Shown here: one piece after another, positions 27,273 through 36,053 of the stretch | Layout of the letters: each line of letters begins with the position of its first letter | Numbering within the stretch: position 1 is the stretch's first letter | NCBI GenBank assembly: GCA_937901915.1 | Contig: CALGUD010000149.1 | Span: 1-64,000, forward strand | DNA length: 64,000 bases | DNA from: an uncultured Flavobacteriaceae bacterium | Lineage (GTDB): Bacteria; Bacteroidota; Bacteroidia; Flavobacteriales; Flavobacteriaceae | Direction: 5' to 3' | The notes under the pieces: generated by a model | What the model saw: only the letters and a program-made list of their open reading frames with translations | The model's database searches: none | Told to the model about the DNA's origin: nothing | Made by a program: the position numbers and the translations under genes

Positions 27273-27682
27273 TGGTATCTTATAGTTCCTATAACAATCC
27301 CTGCTATGTAAGTTAATCCAATAGTAATAAGAAGATGTGAAATTTCAGCATCGTAAGAAATTATATTTATACTATCTAATAACGAATAAGTTACACCAAG
27401 TATAAGTGCCAACCCTAAAGATATTGCCATAGAATCTAACTGAATTTTTCGTTGCATCTCATCCAATCCTTCTAAATATTTTTTATTAATAAGAATTAAT
27501 CCTATTCCCAATAAAAAATTAAAAATGATGGCAATTGTAGAGATTATTGGATGATAATCCCACAAATATATAGCTCCAAACTGAGCTAAAGCCACAGACA
27601 ATGTCCAGGTTATGGTCCAATAAAACAGACGATGCGTATTCTTTTTTGTTTGCTTAGTCCAATTTTCTTTTGAATTTTTCAT
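27269..27682 (-). CDS. Four-helix membrane protein paired with XRE repressor
   Basis: A 137-residue protein with four hydrophobic helices (about 19-42, 46-66, 82-101, 112-134) and the motif LEGLDEMQRKIQLDSMAISLG between helices 2 and 3, typical of the small membrane proteins encoded beside YozG-like HTH regulators (DUF2178-like grouping, by memory). It shares four bases with the regulator gene. No enzymatic motif is visible; a role in membrane or stress response is only a guess. Confidence 0.75.
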   Translation of the reverse strand: MKNSKENWTKQTKKNTHRLFYWTITWTLSVALAQFGAIYLWDYHPIISTIAIIFNFLLGIGLILINKKYLEGLDEMQRKIQLDSMAISLGLALILGVTYSLLDSINIISYDAEISHLLITIGLTYIAGIVIGTIRYQ

Positions 27683-27698
27683 ATTTGATTTGTTTTAA

Positions 27699-27755
27699 AT
27701 GTAAAGTAAACTTGACACAAATATATAAAAAAATTTGAAAATGTAAAGTAAACTT
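27699..27755 (-). promoter_or_regulatory. Promoter flanked by two operator repeats (XRE locus)
   Basis: The 15-base sequence ATGTAAAGTAAACTT occurs at 27699-27713 and again at 27741-27755. Each holds AAAGTAAAC, and the second continues into TTTACTTT, making a palindrome. Between them, on the minus strand, is TATATTTG (27725-27718), the likely -7 box for the membrane-protein/XRE operon. Two operator copies on either side of the promoter box are what a self-repressing small HTH protein would need. Confidence 0.6.
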
Positions 27756-27761
27756 TACTTT

Positions 27762-28200
27762 TTATAAAAAGTTATTTCAGATAAAAATGCGATCCTTATT
27801 TTATAAAGCTAAAAACCAATTAATAATTAACAATCACACAATTACACGAGTCAATGGATTTAGGATGCAGAGTTCAGAGTTGTTTCAGAAGAGAAGAAAA
27901 TAGAGAAAAGATAATAGAGAATAGATACATTTTTAATTCTATTGACAGTCAAACGATTCAACAACAAATCTATAGTAAAACATATATCTGATACATACCA
28001 ACTCCAAACTCCAAACCAATACCTTCGGCTGGCAAGTTTGTGGTAATGAAATTGAAAGAAATTAGCAATTAACAGTTTCACGATTACACGATTCAACGGT
28101 TACACGATTAAACAAAGTAATCGGTAGTCAACCTATATCAGGGACGTACAACGTACACCAATTAACCATTAACTCTTAATAATTAACACCGCCATCTGCC
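27762..28200. other. Gene-free stretch of low-complexity, repeat-like words
   Basis: No supported gene lies here. The DNA is made of recurring short words such as CGATTACACGATT, ACGGTTACACGATT, AATTAACCATTAAC and ATTTAGGATGCAGAGT. The same style is seen at 50125-50400 and, in shorter form, elsewhere in the window. A 78-codon frame on the minus strand (27860-28096) shows no family resemblance and is judged spurious. Confidence 0.5.
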
Positions 28201-28203
28201 ACC

Positions 28204-28241
28204 TTGTCATATTTTCCCCAATGGCATAATCATTGTCATAT
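28204..28241 (+). promoter_or_regulatory. Candidate regulatory region of dnaK
   Basis: TTGTCATAT occurs twice (28204-28212 and 28233-28241). Overlapping the second copy, TGGCAT-N5-TTGTC (28222-28237) has the spacing of a sigma-54 promoter (GG, ten bases, then a GT where GC is usual). No CIRCE element and no good TAnnTTTG box are visible before dnaK. Which of these drives dnaK is unproved. Confidence 0.35.
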
Positions 28242-28286
28242 ACAAGTCAAAATAAAAAGAATTTCAAACACTATAATAAAATAAAG

Positions 28287-30206
28287 ATGAGTAAAATTAT
28301 TGGAATAGACTTAGGAACTACCAACTCATGTGTTTCAGTAATGGAAGGTAATGAGCCGGTAGTAATACCTAATGCAGAAGGAAAAAGAACAACACCATCG
28401 GTAATAGCTTTTGTTGAAGGAGGCGAAATAAAGGTGGGTGACCCTGCAAAACGACAGGCCGTTACCAATCCTCATAAAACCATATACTCAATAAAACGTT
28501 TTATGGGGAATAAGTACTCGGAGTCTAAAAAAGAGGCTGAAAGGGTTCCTTATAAAGTAGTAAAAGGCGAAAATGACACTCCACGGGTTGATATTGATGG
28601 ACGTTTATATACTCCACAGGAATTATCGGCTATGATTCTTCAAAAAATGAAGAAAACAGCCGAGGATTATTTGGGACATTCCGTAAGTGAAGCTGTAATT
28701 ACTGTTCCAGCTTATTTTAATGACTCTCAACGTCAGGCAACAAAGGAAGCTGGTGAAATTGCAGGTTTAAAAGTCCAAAGGATTATCAATGAGCCTACAG
28801 CCGCCGCATTAGCCTATGGTTTAGATAAGAAAAGTGTAGATCAGAAAATAGTTGTTTTTGACTTTGGTGGTGGTACGCATGATGTGTCTATACTTGAATT
28901 AGGTGATGGAGTATTTGAAGTATTGTCAACTGATGGTGATACCCATTTGGGTGGTGATGATGTTGATGAGAAAATCATTAACTGGTTGGCAGATGAGTTT
29001 AAAAAAGACGAATCGGTAGATTTGCGTAAAGATGCAATGGCGCTTCAACGTTTGAAAGAAGCCGCTGAGAAAGCTAAAATTGAGCTGTCCTCATCTACTC
29101 AAACAGAAATTAATTTACCGTATATAACTGTAACTGAAAGCGGACCAAAACACTTGGTAAGAACACTTACAAAATCACAGTTCGAACAATTGATAGATGA
29201 TCTTGTAAAAAGAACTATTAAACCTTGTGAAACTGCTTTAAAAGCAGCCGGACTTTCTAAAAGTGATATTGATGAAATTATTTTGGTTGGAGGATCCACT
29301 AGAATTCCTGCCGTACAGGAAGCAGTTGAGAAATTCTTCGGCAAAAAACCTTCTAAAGGCGTAAACCCGGATGAAGTGGTAGCTATTGGAGCCGGAATTC
29401 AGGGTGGTGTGTTAACAGGAGATGTAAAAGATGTATTGCTTCTAGATGTTACACCACTTTCATTAGGAATTGAAACTATGGGAGGTGTAATGACCAAATT
29501 AATTGAGGCAAACACTACTATACCTACCAAGAAGTCCCAAGTGTTCTCTACTGCCGCAGACAACCAGCCTTCAGTAGAAATTCATGTATTGCAAGGTGAA
29601 AGGCCAATGGCAACAGACAATAAAACTATCGGACGATTCCACCTGGACGGAATTCCGCCTGCACCAAGAGGTGTACCACAGATTGAGGTGACTTTTGATA
29701 TTGATGCCAATGGTATAATTAATGTTTCGGCTAAAGATAAAGGAACAAATAAAGAACAAAATATCAGAATTGAAGCTTCTTCCGGTTTAACAGAAGAGGA
29801 AATACAAAAAATGAAGAGTGAAGCCGAAGCAAACGCGGAAGCCGATAAAAAAGCAAAAGAAAAAGTTGATAAGTTGAATGAAGCTGATGCAATGATTTTC
29901 CAGACTGAAAAGCAATTAAAAGAGTTTGGAGATAAATTGTCTGCCGATAAAAAACAACCTATTGAAGATGCTTTAGGAGAATTAAAGAAAGCATATGAAT
30001 CTAAGGATGTCGATACAATTCAACCTGCTTTAGATAAGATTAATGAAGCATGGAAAACAGCATCTGAAGAATTGTACAAAGCACAGGCTGATGCACAACA
30101 AGGTGGTGCAGCTGGAGATCCTACCCAAAATTCCGGAGATTCAGGTGAGTCTGAAGCTAAAGAAGGAGATGATGTTCAGGATGTAGATTTTGAAGAAGTG
30201 AAGTAA
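28287..30206 (+). CDS. dnaK: Chaperone DnaK (Hsp70)
   Basis: The 639-residue Hsp70: ATPase domain from IGIDLGTTNSCVSVMEG (residues 4-20) through VFDFGGGTHDVSILELGDG and ILVGGSTRIPAVQ to about 380; linker DVLLLDVTPLSLGIETMGG; substrate-binding domain; helical lid; and an acidic C-terminal EEVK tail. It binds unfolded polypeptides with DnaJ and GrpE, neither encoded here. The start is the ATG at 28287; the frame extends further up without conservation. It has its own terminator and looks monocistronic. Confidence 0.97.
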   Translation: MSKIIGIDLGTTNSCVSVMEGNEPVVIPNAEGKRTTPSVIAFVEGGEIKVGDPAKRQAVTNPHKTIYSIKRFMGNKYSESKKEAERVPYKVVKGENDTPRVDIDGRLYTPQELSAMILQKMKKTAEDYLGHSVSEAVITVPAYFNDSQRQATKEAGEIAGLKVQRIINEPTAAALAYGLDKKSVDQKIVVFDFGGGTHDVSILELGDGVFEVLSTDGDTHLGGDDVDEKIINWLADEFKKDESVDLRKDAMALQRLKEAAEKAKIELSSSTQTEINLPYITVTESGPKHLVRTLTKSQFEQLIDDLVKRTIKPCETALKAAGLSKSDIDEIILVGGSTRIPAVQEAVEKFFGKKPSKGVNPDEVVAIGAGIQGGVLTGDVKDVLLLDVTPLSLGIETMGGVMTKLIEANTTIPTKKSQVFSTAADNQPSVEIHVLQGERPMATDNKTIGRFHLDGIPPAPRGVPQIEVTFDIDANGIINVSAKDKGTNKEQNIRIEASSGLTEEEIQKMKSEAEANAEADKKAKEKVDKLNEADAMIFQTEKQLKEFGDKLSADKKQPIEDALGELKKAYESKDVDTIQPALDKINEAWKTASEELYKAQADAQQGGAAGDPTQNSGDSGESEAKEGDDVQDVDFEEVK

Positions 30207-30247
30207 TTAGATTAAGCATCAATCTTTAATGTATAGAATGTTTACAG

Positions 30248-30278
30248 AACCGCAGGTAATTTTCCCTGCGGTTTTTTT
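30248..30278 (+). terminator. Intrinsic terminator of dnaK
   Basis: AACCGCAGG (30248-30256) pairs perfectly with CCTGCGGTT (30265-30273) and is followed by a T run. It lies about 40 bases past the dnaK stop. Confidence 0.9.
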
Positions 30279-30301
30279 AGTAAAAAATATGATAATCAAA
30301 G

Positions 30302-30332
30302 TTGTATAACTCCTAAAAGTTAGATACATTTG
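30302..30332 (+). promoter_or_regulatory. Bacteroidota-type promoter
   Basis: TTG (30302-30304), a 20-base spacer, and TACATTTG (30325-30332) fit the TTG / TAnnTTTG pattern. The predicted start is only about 12 bases before the ATG at 30351, so the leader is very short. Confidence 0.6.
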
Positions 30333-30350
30333 AAAAAAGCCACCAAATAA

Positions 30351-31304
30351 ATGAATAAAAACTACTTTAATTATTTTACCCGGTTTTTCTTGTCCCTGAT
30401 TTTTGTTTTCTCGTGGAACTTATCTAATTCACAGGAACTCAATTCCATCACTTTAAAAGATTACAATCTAAAAGGAAAAGTACAGCATTGTATTGTTTCT
30501 GCAGATTATGGCAATGAAGAATTCTACTTTAACCAGGAGGGCGTATTAACCAAAGCCATTACCCGTTACGGCGAAGAAGATTATAATATCACTGTTTATA
30601 CTATAAAGGATAAAGCTTTAATCCAGAAAAATATTGAAGTTTACAATGATGGGGAACTCGATAAATCTGTATCTCTTGCCCATGCTTATGAGATACACAT
30701 AAATCCACAGGGAAAAACAATTACCGAACGAATAGTGAATTTTAAAAACCAACTTTTTGACACTTATAAATATATATATGATAAAGACAACCGGTTAATA
30801 AAAATTACAAGGAACAATGATAAAGGTATCAATGAAACAGATATAGTTTATGAAACAGATGATAAAGGAGAAGTTATTAAAGAAGTTCATCTGGCCGGGG
30901 TGGATACAGTAAAAGTGATTAAAAAGTTAACCCCCAAGATTGATCATAAGGAAGGTGCTTATGAAGAACTTAAAGCTATGTATGCTAATAATCAACCGGA
31001 TATGGCTCACTTAAGGTTTATTGACAGTACCGGAAAAGTCAAATTTGAAGAAAAATTACAAGCAGGCAGCAAAAATCCATACCGGTATTATTCCAAAACC
31101 AAAAAAACATACATTTACAATGAACATGGTGATATAATCGAAGAAAGGGAGTTTCAAAAAGGAACTTTACTTAGAAAATCTATTTATGAATATGAATATG
31201 AAGACTTTGGAAAGGATTCTGCAAAACCGGTTAACTGGATTCGAAAGACTGAAAAAAAATCTAATAATTCCGTAACCAGGGAGATAGAATATTTTTTGGA
31301 TTGA
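30351..31304 (+). CDS. Secreted beta-repeat protein, unknown function
   Basis: A 317-residue exported protein (signal peptide about 1-27, ending NLSNSQ). The body consists of beta-hairpin units of the form YxYDxxNRLIKITxxxDKG and YIYNEHGDIIEEREFQKG, reminiscent of YD/RHS-type or MORN-like antiparallel repeats, but too few and divergent for a firm family. It follows dnaK with its own promoter. The function is unknown; location is periplasm or surface. Confidence 0.65.
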   Translation: MNKNYFNYFTRFFLSLIFVFSWNLSNSQELNSITLKDYNLKGKVQHCIVSADYGNEEFYFNQEGVLTKAITRYGEEDYNITVYTIKDKALIQKNIEVYNDGELDKSVSLAHAYEIHINPQGKTITERIVNFKNQLFDTYKYIYDKDNRLIKITRNNDKGINETDIVYETDDKGEVIKEVHLAGVDTVKVIKKLTPKIDHKEGAYEELKAMYANNQPDMAHLRFIDSTGKVKFEEKLQAGSKNPYRYYSKTKKTYIYNEHGDIIEEREFQKGTLLRKSIYEYEYEDFGKDSAKPVNWIRKTEKKSNNSVTREIEYFLD

Positions 31305-31348
31305 ATATTACATTGATTAAATTTTTTGAGCAATATCTTGTTACTCAA

Positions 31349-31900
31349 TCATAACTGTGCTTTCCAATCTTCTTTTAAAATTCCATAGCAGCAAGTATTC
31401 CTTTTATAACCATTTTTCAGATATACATTTTTTCTAAGAATTCCCTCTAATGTGCTACCCAGTTTTTCAACTGCTTTCCTGGACCAGATGTTTCTTTCAT
31501 CAATCCTGAATTCCACTTTTTCAAAACCCATAACATCAAAGGCATGATCTAACATTAAACGTTTCACACTTGTATTGAGGCCGGTTCCCTGGTATTCCTT
31601 TCCTATCCATGTTGACCCTATTTCCAGGACTTTGTTAGTGTAATCAATGTTCATATACCTAGTACATCCGGCATATTTTTTTGCTCTCTTGTCAAAAATT
31701 ATAAAAGCTATCGCAGTTTTATTTTTTGTATCTACCAAGGCGTTCTTTACATAATTATTTAGTTTTTCGGGAGTTTCAATATCAGAAGGAGAATATTGTA
31801 CAAGGTCTTCTTCAGCTGCTACCTCATTTAAATTATGATAATTTTCCAGAGTTAAAGGTTCTAACCTTGCAGTATCATTTTCCAAAATAAATGTGTTCAT
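31349..31900 (-). CDS. GNAT N-acetyltransferase (RimJ/RimL-like)
   Basis: A 183-residue GNAT of the RimJ/RimL type: LENDTARLEPLTLENYHNLNEVA at the N-terminus in outline, IGSTWIGKEYQGTGLNTSVKRLML (acetyl-CoA loop region) and VEFRIDERNIWSRKAVEKLG. Substrates of such enzymes are protein N-termini, amino sugars or small amines; none can be assigned. It stands alone, convergent to the protein at 30351 and divergent from the menaquinone cluster. Confidence 0.85.
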   Translation of the reverse strand: MNTFILENDTARLEPLTLENYHNLNEVAAEEDLVQYSPSDIETPEKLNNYVKNALVDTKNKTAIAFIIFDKRAKKYAGCTRYMNIDYTNKVLEIGSTWIGKEYQGTGLNTSVKRLMLDHAFDVMGFEKVEFRIDERNIWSRKAVEKLGSTLEGILRKNVYLKNGYKRNTCCYGILKEDWKAQL

Positions 31901-31977
31901 TATAAAATTTTAAATAAGGTTTCTTTTTCCTTTATTAAGGTTTGGTTTGTATTTTAGCTAATGTAAATTTATTAAAT

Positions 31978-32400
31978 ATGACCTTTGATAAGGAAAAAAT
32001 TCTTTTGGAATGCAATACTATGTGTAAAGATACACTCATGGAAACATTGAATATAGAATTTGTAGATATGGGTGAAGACTATATAGTTGCTAAAATGCCT
32101 GTAACATCAAAAGTACATCAGCCCGATGGTGTTCTACATGGAGGGGCTACTATAGCCCTGGCAGAAAGTGTTGGAAGTGTTGCCTCAGCAATTTTTTTAA
32201 ACTCTAAAGAATATTTTATCAGAGGAATAGAAATTGCCGCTAATCATGTTAAAAGTGCTAAGGATGGCTATGTTTATGCCAGAGCCGAAATTTTACACAA
32301 GGGAAGAACTACCCAACTGTGGGATATAAAAGTAAGAGATGAAAACGAAAATTTAATTTCTTTCTGTAAGCTCACAACCATAGCGCTTCCAAAAAAATAA
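31978..32400 (+). CDS. Hotdog-fold thioesterase, candidate MenI
   Basis: A 140-residue PaaI/YdiI-type hotdog thioesterase. The active-site region is QPDGVLHGGATIALAESVGS with the catalytic Glu following the HGG turn, and VYARAEILHKGRTTQLWDI is the second half. It is seven bases upstream of menF, in the menaquinone cluster, so it most likely hydrolyses 1,4-dihydroxy-2-naphthoyl-CoA (the MenI step). The ATG at 31978 is chosen; a TTG at 31942 would add a non-conserved leader. Activity assignment rests on family plus position. Confidence 0.8.
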   Translation: MTFDKEKILLECNTMCKDTLMETLNIEFVDMGEDYIVAKMPVTSKVHQPDGVLHGGATIALAESVGSVASAIFLNSKEYFIRGIEIAANHVKSAKDGYVYARAEILHKGRTTQLWDIKVRDENENLISFCKLTTIALPKK

Positions 32401-32407
32401 ACTGATT

Positions 32408-33601
32408 ATGATTTCTTTGGAAGATTTTTTTGACCGTATTCAAATTCAAATTGAAAATAAACTCCCCTTCACAGTTTATAAAAAGCCGGAAGAGGAGATC
32501 ATACATGCTATCCTTCAAAATGATAATAAACTAAACAGGGTAAAAGATTACTCTGAAAGTGGTTTTATTTTTTCTCCGTTTGATACGGATAAGGCTAAAC
32601 CCATTATTATTCCACTTTCAAATGCAAAACCTGTCTCAACTTTTTTTATAAAATCTGAAACCCATGATAAATCCCTTATGGATGTATCAGAGCCTCTCCA
32701 TTTCCCGTTAAGAAAAGTAGACCATAACAAGGTGGTTCAAAATGCTTTAAATGCCATACATAAAAATGAAATTGTAAAAGTGGTGGTATCGCGTGCAGAA
32801 AAAGTAGATATGACAGATAAAAATATCATGACCATACTCAAAAAACTTTTAAACACATATCCCGGGGCTTTTGTATATGTATGGTATCATCCTAAAATTG
32901 GCACCTGGATGGGTGCTACTCCTGAAACTTTACTGAATATTGAAGAAAATCAGTTTAAAACAATGGCTCTTGCCGGAACTCAACCCTTTATGGACTTTAT
33001 GGAAGTAGAATGGGGAGAAAAAGAAATTGATGAACAGCAATTAGTCGTAGATTCGATCATTAATAAATTGAGAAATGAAGACCATGACCTGAAAGTATCA
33101 CCACGCTTTACGGTAAAGGCAGGAAACGTACTTCATTTACGAACGGATATTAAAGGAAAAATAGAAAGCGCCGATTTTTCCATTCAAAGTTTAATTGAAA
33201 CTTTGCATCCTACACCCGCAGTTTGCGGATTACCAACCGATAAAGCCAAGGAATTTATAATCCAAAATGAAAATTATGACCGTGAATTTTACACAGGTTT
33301 TTTAGGAGAGTTAAATATTCCCAGATTTAAAATTAATGAAGATGAAGAAGAAGAAGGGAATGAAGAAGATATAAAAGCAGCAAAGAAGAAAAATAAGAAG
33401 GACAAGATTGAAGAAAAAACCGAAAAACCAAACTATACTAACAGGATTTCTAATCTTTATGTAAATCTTAGATGTATGAAAATTTTAGATACTCAGGCAA
33501 TTATTTATGTGGGGGGTGGGATCACAAAAAGTTCAGATTTGGAAAGTGAATGGAATGAAACTGTTAACAAAACAAAAGTGATGAAGAAAGTACTGTTTTA
33601 A
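32408..33601 (+). CDS. menF: Isochorismate synthase MenF with charged insertion
   Basis: MenF converts chorismate to isochorismate, the entry to menaquinone. The 397-residue protein has the chorismate-enzyme blocks GTWMGATPETLL (165-176), MALAGTQP (186-193), LHPTPAVCGLPTDKA (266-280) and DREFYTGFLGEL (291-302). Between the last block and SNLYVNLRCMKIL there is an inserted stretch of about 40 residues (roughly 304-345) that is first acidic (EDEEEEGNEED) then Lys-rich (AAKKKNKKDK). EntC-type enzymes share the fold; location fixes MenF. Confidence 0.92.
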   Translation: MISLEDFFDRIQIQIENKLPFTVYKKPEEEIIHAILQNDNKLNRVKDYSESGFIFSPFDTDKAKPIIIPLSNAKPVSTFFIKSETHDKSLMDVSEPLHFPLRKVDHNKVVQNALNAIHKNEIVKVVVSRAEKVDMTDKNIMTILKKLLNTYPGAFVYVWYHPKIGTWMGATPETLLNIEENQFKTMALAGTQPFMDFMEVEWGEKEIDEQQLVVDSIINKLRNEDHDLKVSPRFTVKAGNVLHLRTDIKGKIESADFSIQSLIETLHPTPAVCGLPTDKAKEFIIQNENYDREFYTGFLGELNIPRFKINEDEEEEGNEEDIKAAKKKNKKDKIEEKTEKPNYTNRISNLYVNLRCMKILDTQAIIYVGGGITKSSDLESEWNETVNKTKVMKKVLF

Positions 33602-33654
33602 ACATTTTTATTCAGTATTTTTACAATCACAAAAAAGATACTTCATAATTATTG

Positions 33655-35409
33655 ATGAAATACCCGAAAATTCCGCTTGCGTCAACCATAGTACAGCTCT
33701 GTAGATTAAAAAATATTCAGCATATTGTAATTTCACCGGGAAGTAGGAATGCACCATTAACTATTGGCTTTACTGAAAACCCTTTCTTTAAAACCTACAG
33801 CATTATTGATGAGCGGAGTGCAGCTTTCATTGCATTAGGGATTGCACAACAGCTACAGCAGCCTGTTGCAGTTGTATGTACATCGGGGTCTGCTTTGCTT
33901 AATTATTATCCGGCAGTTTCTGAAGCGTTTTATAGTGATATCCCACTGGTCATAATTTCAGCGGACAGGCCTCCATATGCAATAGATATAGGTGACGGAC
34001 AAACCATCAGGCAGGATAATATATTTGAAAAACATATTGTTTATTCAGCAAATTTAAAACCAGACATTCGCGATACTGAATTTAGAAGTTCGGTAGAAGG
34101 TAAAACACACAATATCTTTAATTTGCAGGAAGAAGTTCAAAAAAGCAATGAGAATGAAATAAACAAGACTTTTAACCTTGCAATTGCTCATAAAGGCCCT
34201 GTACACCTTAATGTACCCTTTGAAGAACCTTTATATGGAGTAACGGATACATTACCGGTTAAAGTAAAGAGTACTTCTTTGGTGAATTTATCAGAAGAAT
34301 TAACGATACAGGAATTAACAAAGTATGCCCATATTTGGAATACTTCGACCCGTAAAATAATTTTAACAGGAGTGCATCCGCCGGATAGTATTGAGAATAG
34401 TATTCTCGATAGTCTGGCAGAAGATAACTCTGTATTAGTGTTTACTGAAACAACTTCAAATATTTATCATGACTCATTTTTCCCGGGGATTGATAAAATA
34501 ATAGCTCCGATTGAGTTATCTGCTAATAGGGATGAATTATTTAAAAAATTACAACCGGATGTTCTCTTAACTTTTGGAGGTATGGTTGTCTCCAAAAAAA
34601 TAAAAGCATTTTTTAGAAAGTATAAACCAAAACATCATTGGCACATAGATTCAAAAAAAGCTTATGATACTTTTTTTTGCCTCGAAAAACACTTTAAGGT
34701 CCACCCGAACAATTTTTTTAAAATTTTCCTGAAATTGGCAGAACCTCAAGACAGTGATTATCGCCTTTTCTGGAAATCAATAAAAGAAAATACCGAAAAA
34801 AAGCATACTGAATATTTAAGAAACACAGGGTTTTCAGACTTAAAGGCTTTTGATATAGTGTTAAAATCAATACCCGATAATTATCAACTTCAGCTAAGCA
34901 ACAGTTCAACTATACGCTATACACAGTTATTTAATATTAACCCAACTCTAAAGGTATTTTGCAACAGGGGTACAAGCGGAATCGATGGCAGCACAAGCAC
35001 TGCAGTAGGAGCCTCTTTAGTATCTGAAAAGCCTACCTTACTAATTACAGGAGATCTCGGCTTTTTTTATGATAGTAACGCACTGTGGAATAATTATATT
35101 AAAAAGGACTTCAGAATAATTGTGGTAAACAACAGAGGGGGAGGTATCTTTAGGATTCTTCCCGGAAACAAAGATTCTGAGAATTTTGACACCTACTTTG
35201 AAACAATACATGATTTAGATGCTTCCCACTTATGTAAAATGCATGGATTTGAATATTTATCAGTTTCTTCAGATGTTGATCTGGAAAAAAAGCTAAATCA
35301 TTTTTACAAACCATCAAAATATCCAATGCTTTTGGAAATTTTTACTCCCAGGGAACTAAATGATTTAGTTTTAATAGATTATTTTAAGTTTTTGGGAAAT
35401 AAATTTTAG
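33655..35409 (+). CDS. menD: MenD, SEPHCHC synthase
   Basis: MenD adds a succinic semialdehyde unit from 2-oxoglutarate to isochorismate using thiamine diphosphate. The 584-residue protein shows IVISPGSRNAPLTI at the start, DERSAAFIALGIA with the ThDP-activating Glu, CTSGSALLNYYPAVSEAF, and the ThDP/Mg motif TGDLGFFYDSNALWNN with VVNNRGGGIF. The ATG at 33655 replaces a TTG at 33652. It lies 53 bases after menF, same operon. Its stop is one base from the convergent gene at 35411. Confidence 0.95.
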   Translation: MKYPKIPLASTIVQLCRLKNIQHIVISPGSRNAPLTIGFTENPFFKTYSIIDERSAAFIALGIAQQLQQPVAVVCTSGSALLNYYPAVSEAFYSDIPLVIISADRPPYAIDIGDGQTIRQDNIFEKHIVYSANLKPDIRDTEFRSSVEGKTHNIFNLQEEVQKSNENEINKTFNLAIAHKGPVHLNVPFEEPLYGVTDTLPVKVKSTSLVNLSEELTIQELTKYAHIWNTSTRKIILTGVHPPDSIENSILDSLAEDNSVLVFTETTSNIYHDSFFPGIDKIIAPIELSANRDELFKKLQPDVLLTFGGMVVSKKIKAFFRKYKPKHHWHIDSKKAYDTFFCLEKHFKVHPNNFFKIFLKLAEPQDSDYRLFWKSIKENTEKKHTEYLRNTGFSDLKAFDIVLKSIPDNYQLQLSNSSTIRYTQLFNINPTLKVFCNRGTSGIDGSTSTAVGASLVSEKPTLLITGDLGFFYDSNALWNNYIKKDFRIIVVNNRGGGIFRILPGNKDSENFDTYFETIHDLDASHLCKMHGFEYLSVSSDVDLEKKLNHFYKPSKYPMLLEIFTPRELNDLVLIDYFKFLGNKF

Positions 35410-35410
35410 T

Positions 35411-35842
35411 TTAAGTAGTCTTAGAAGCTTTGCTTTCCAGTTGTTCTATCGTCCACTCTACAGCGTCAGACAGGTTATTGAAATTTTGAAAAGGTTTATT
35501 ACAAAACTTTTTTTCCACTATTGTGAAGTTTTTGGCAGTCATGGTATAAGTTACAACGGCAAAAGAAACAATGTTGGTAATGTAATTATTGACTTTTGGA
35601 TAATCTTCAGGATTTGTACTATAAGAATTCACTCTGTTTGATATATATCCAAATGGTTTCCAGTCATAAAATTTTATAATAAATTCTACCAACTCACGGG
35701 AAGATTCGAATGTAAAATGGACACCCTTATTAATTTCAACAATGACCAAATTTTTATAAAAATAAAAATTACCGGTTTCAAGAGATAATAACGTATAATC
35801 TTTGCCTAATTTTTTACAAGCTTCTGAGTCGGTAAACTTCAT
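35411..35842 (-). CDS. Small conserved protein, paralog of the gene at 36887
   Basis: A 143-residue soluble protein. It shares with the gene at 36887 the order GxFYFY-xxxxxxEINKGVHFTFE, YISNRVNSYSTNPEDY and KKFCNKPFQNFNNLSDAVEW. The pattern (strand, helix, strand with a central NRVNSYS) suggests an alpha-beta domain like STAS/SpoIIAA, but I cannot name the family. It is transcribed against the menaquinone genes that surround it. Function unknown. Confidence 0.7.
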   Translation of the reverse strand: MKFTDSEACKKLGKDYTLLSLETGNFYFYKNLVIVEINKGVHFTFESSRELVEFIIKFYDWKPFGYISNRVNSYSTNPEDYPKVNNYITNIVSFAVVTYTMTAKNFTIVEKKFCNKPFQNFNNLSDAVEWTIEQLESKASKTT

Positions 35843-36053
35843 AATTTTGAATAAGATTTGAGTTACTGAGTTTATAATTGCATCTACTAATATATATATT
35901 TAGATGATAGTTAATTTTTATAAATTAAGAAAAATATAAATAATTAACTTTACTTTGTATAAATATTTAATTTTTCACACTCAAATTTTTAAAAAATAAT
36001 CAAAGACTTATTATTAAACCTAATAAGTTCAATATTCAATTTTCAAAAGTATC

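Noticed and set aside
27860..28096. 78-codon frame on the minus strand upstream of dnaK
   Set aside because: It lies wholly in the word-like low-complexity gap, has no recognisable domain and no promoter or ribosome site.
28200..28245. Sigma-32-type heat shock promoter (CTTGAA / CCCCAT)
   Set aside because: TTG and CCCC are present but only about nine bases apart, and Bacteroidota generally lack sigma-32.
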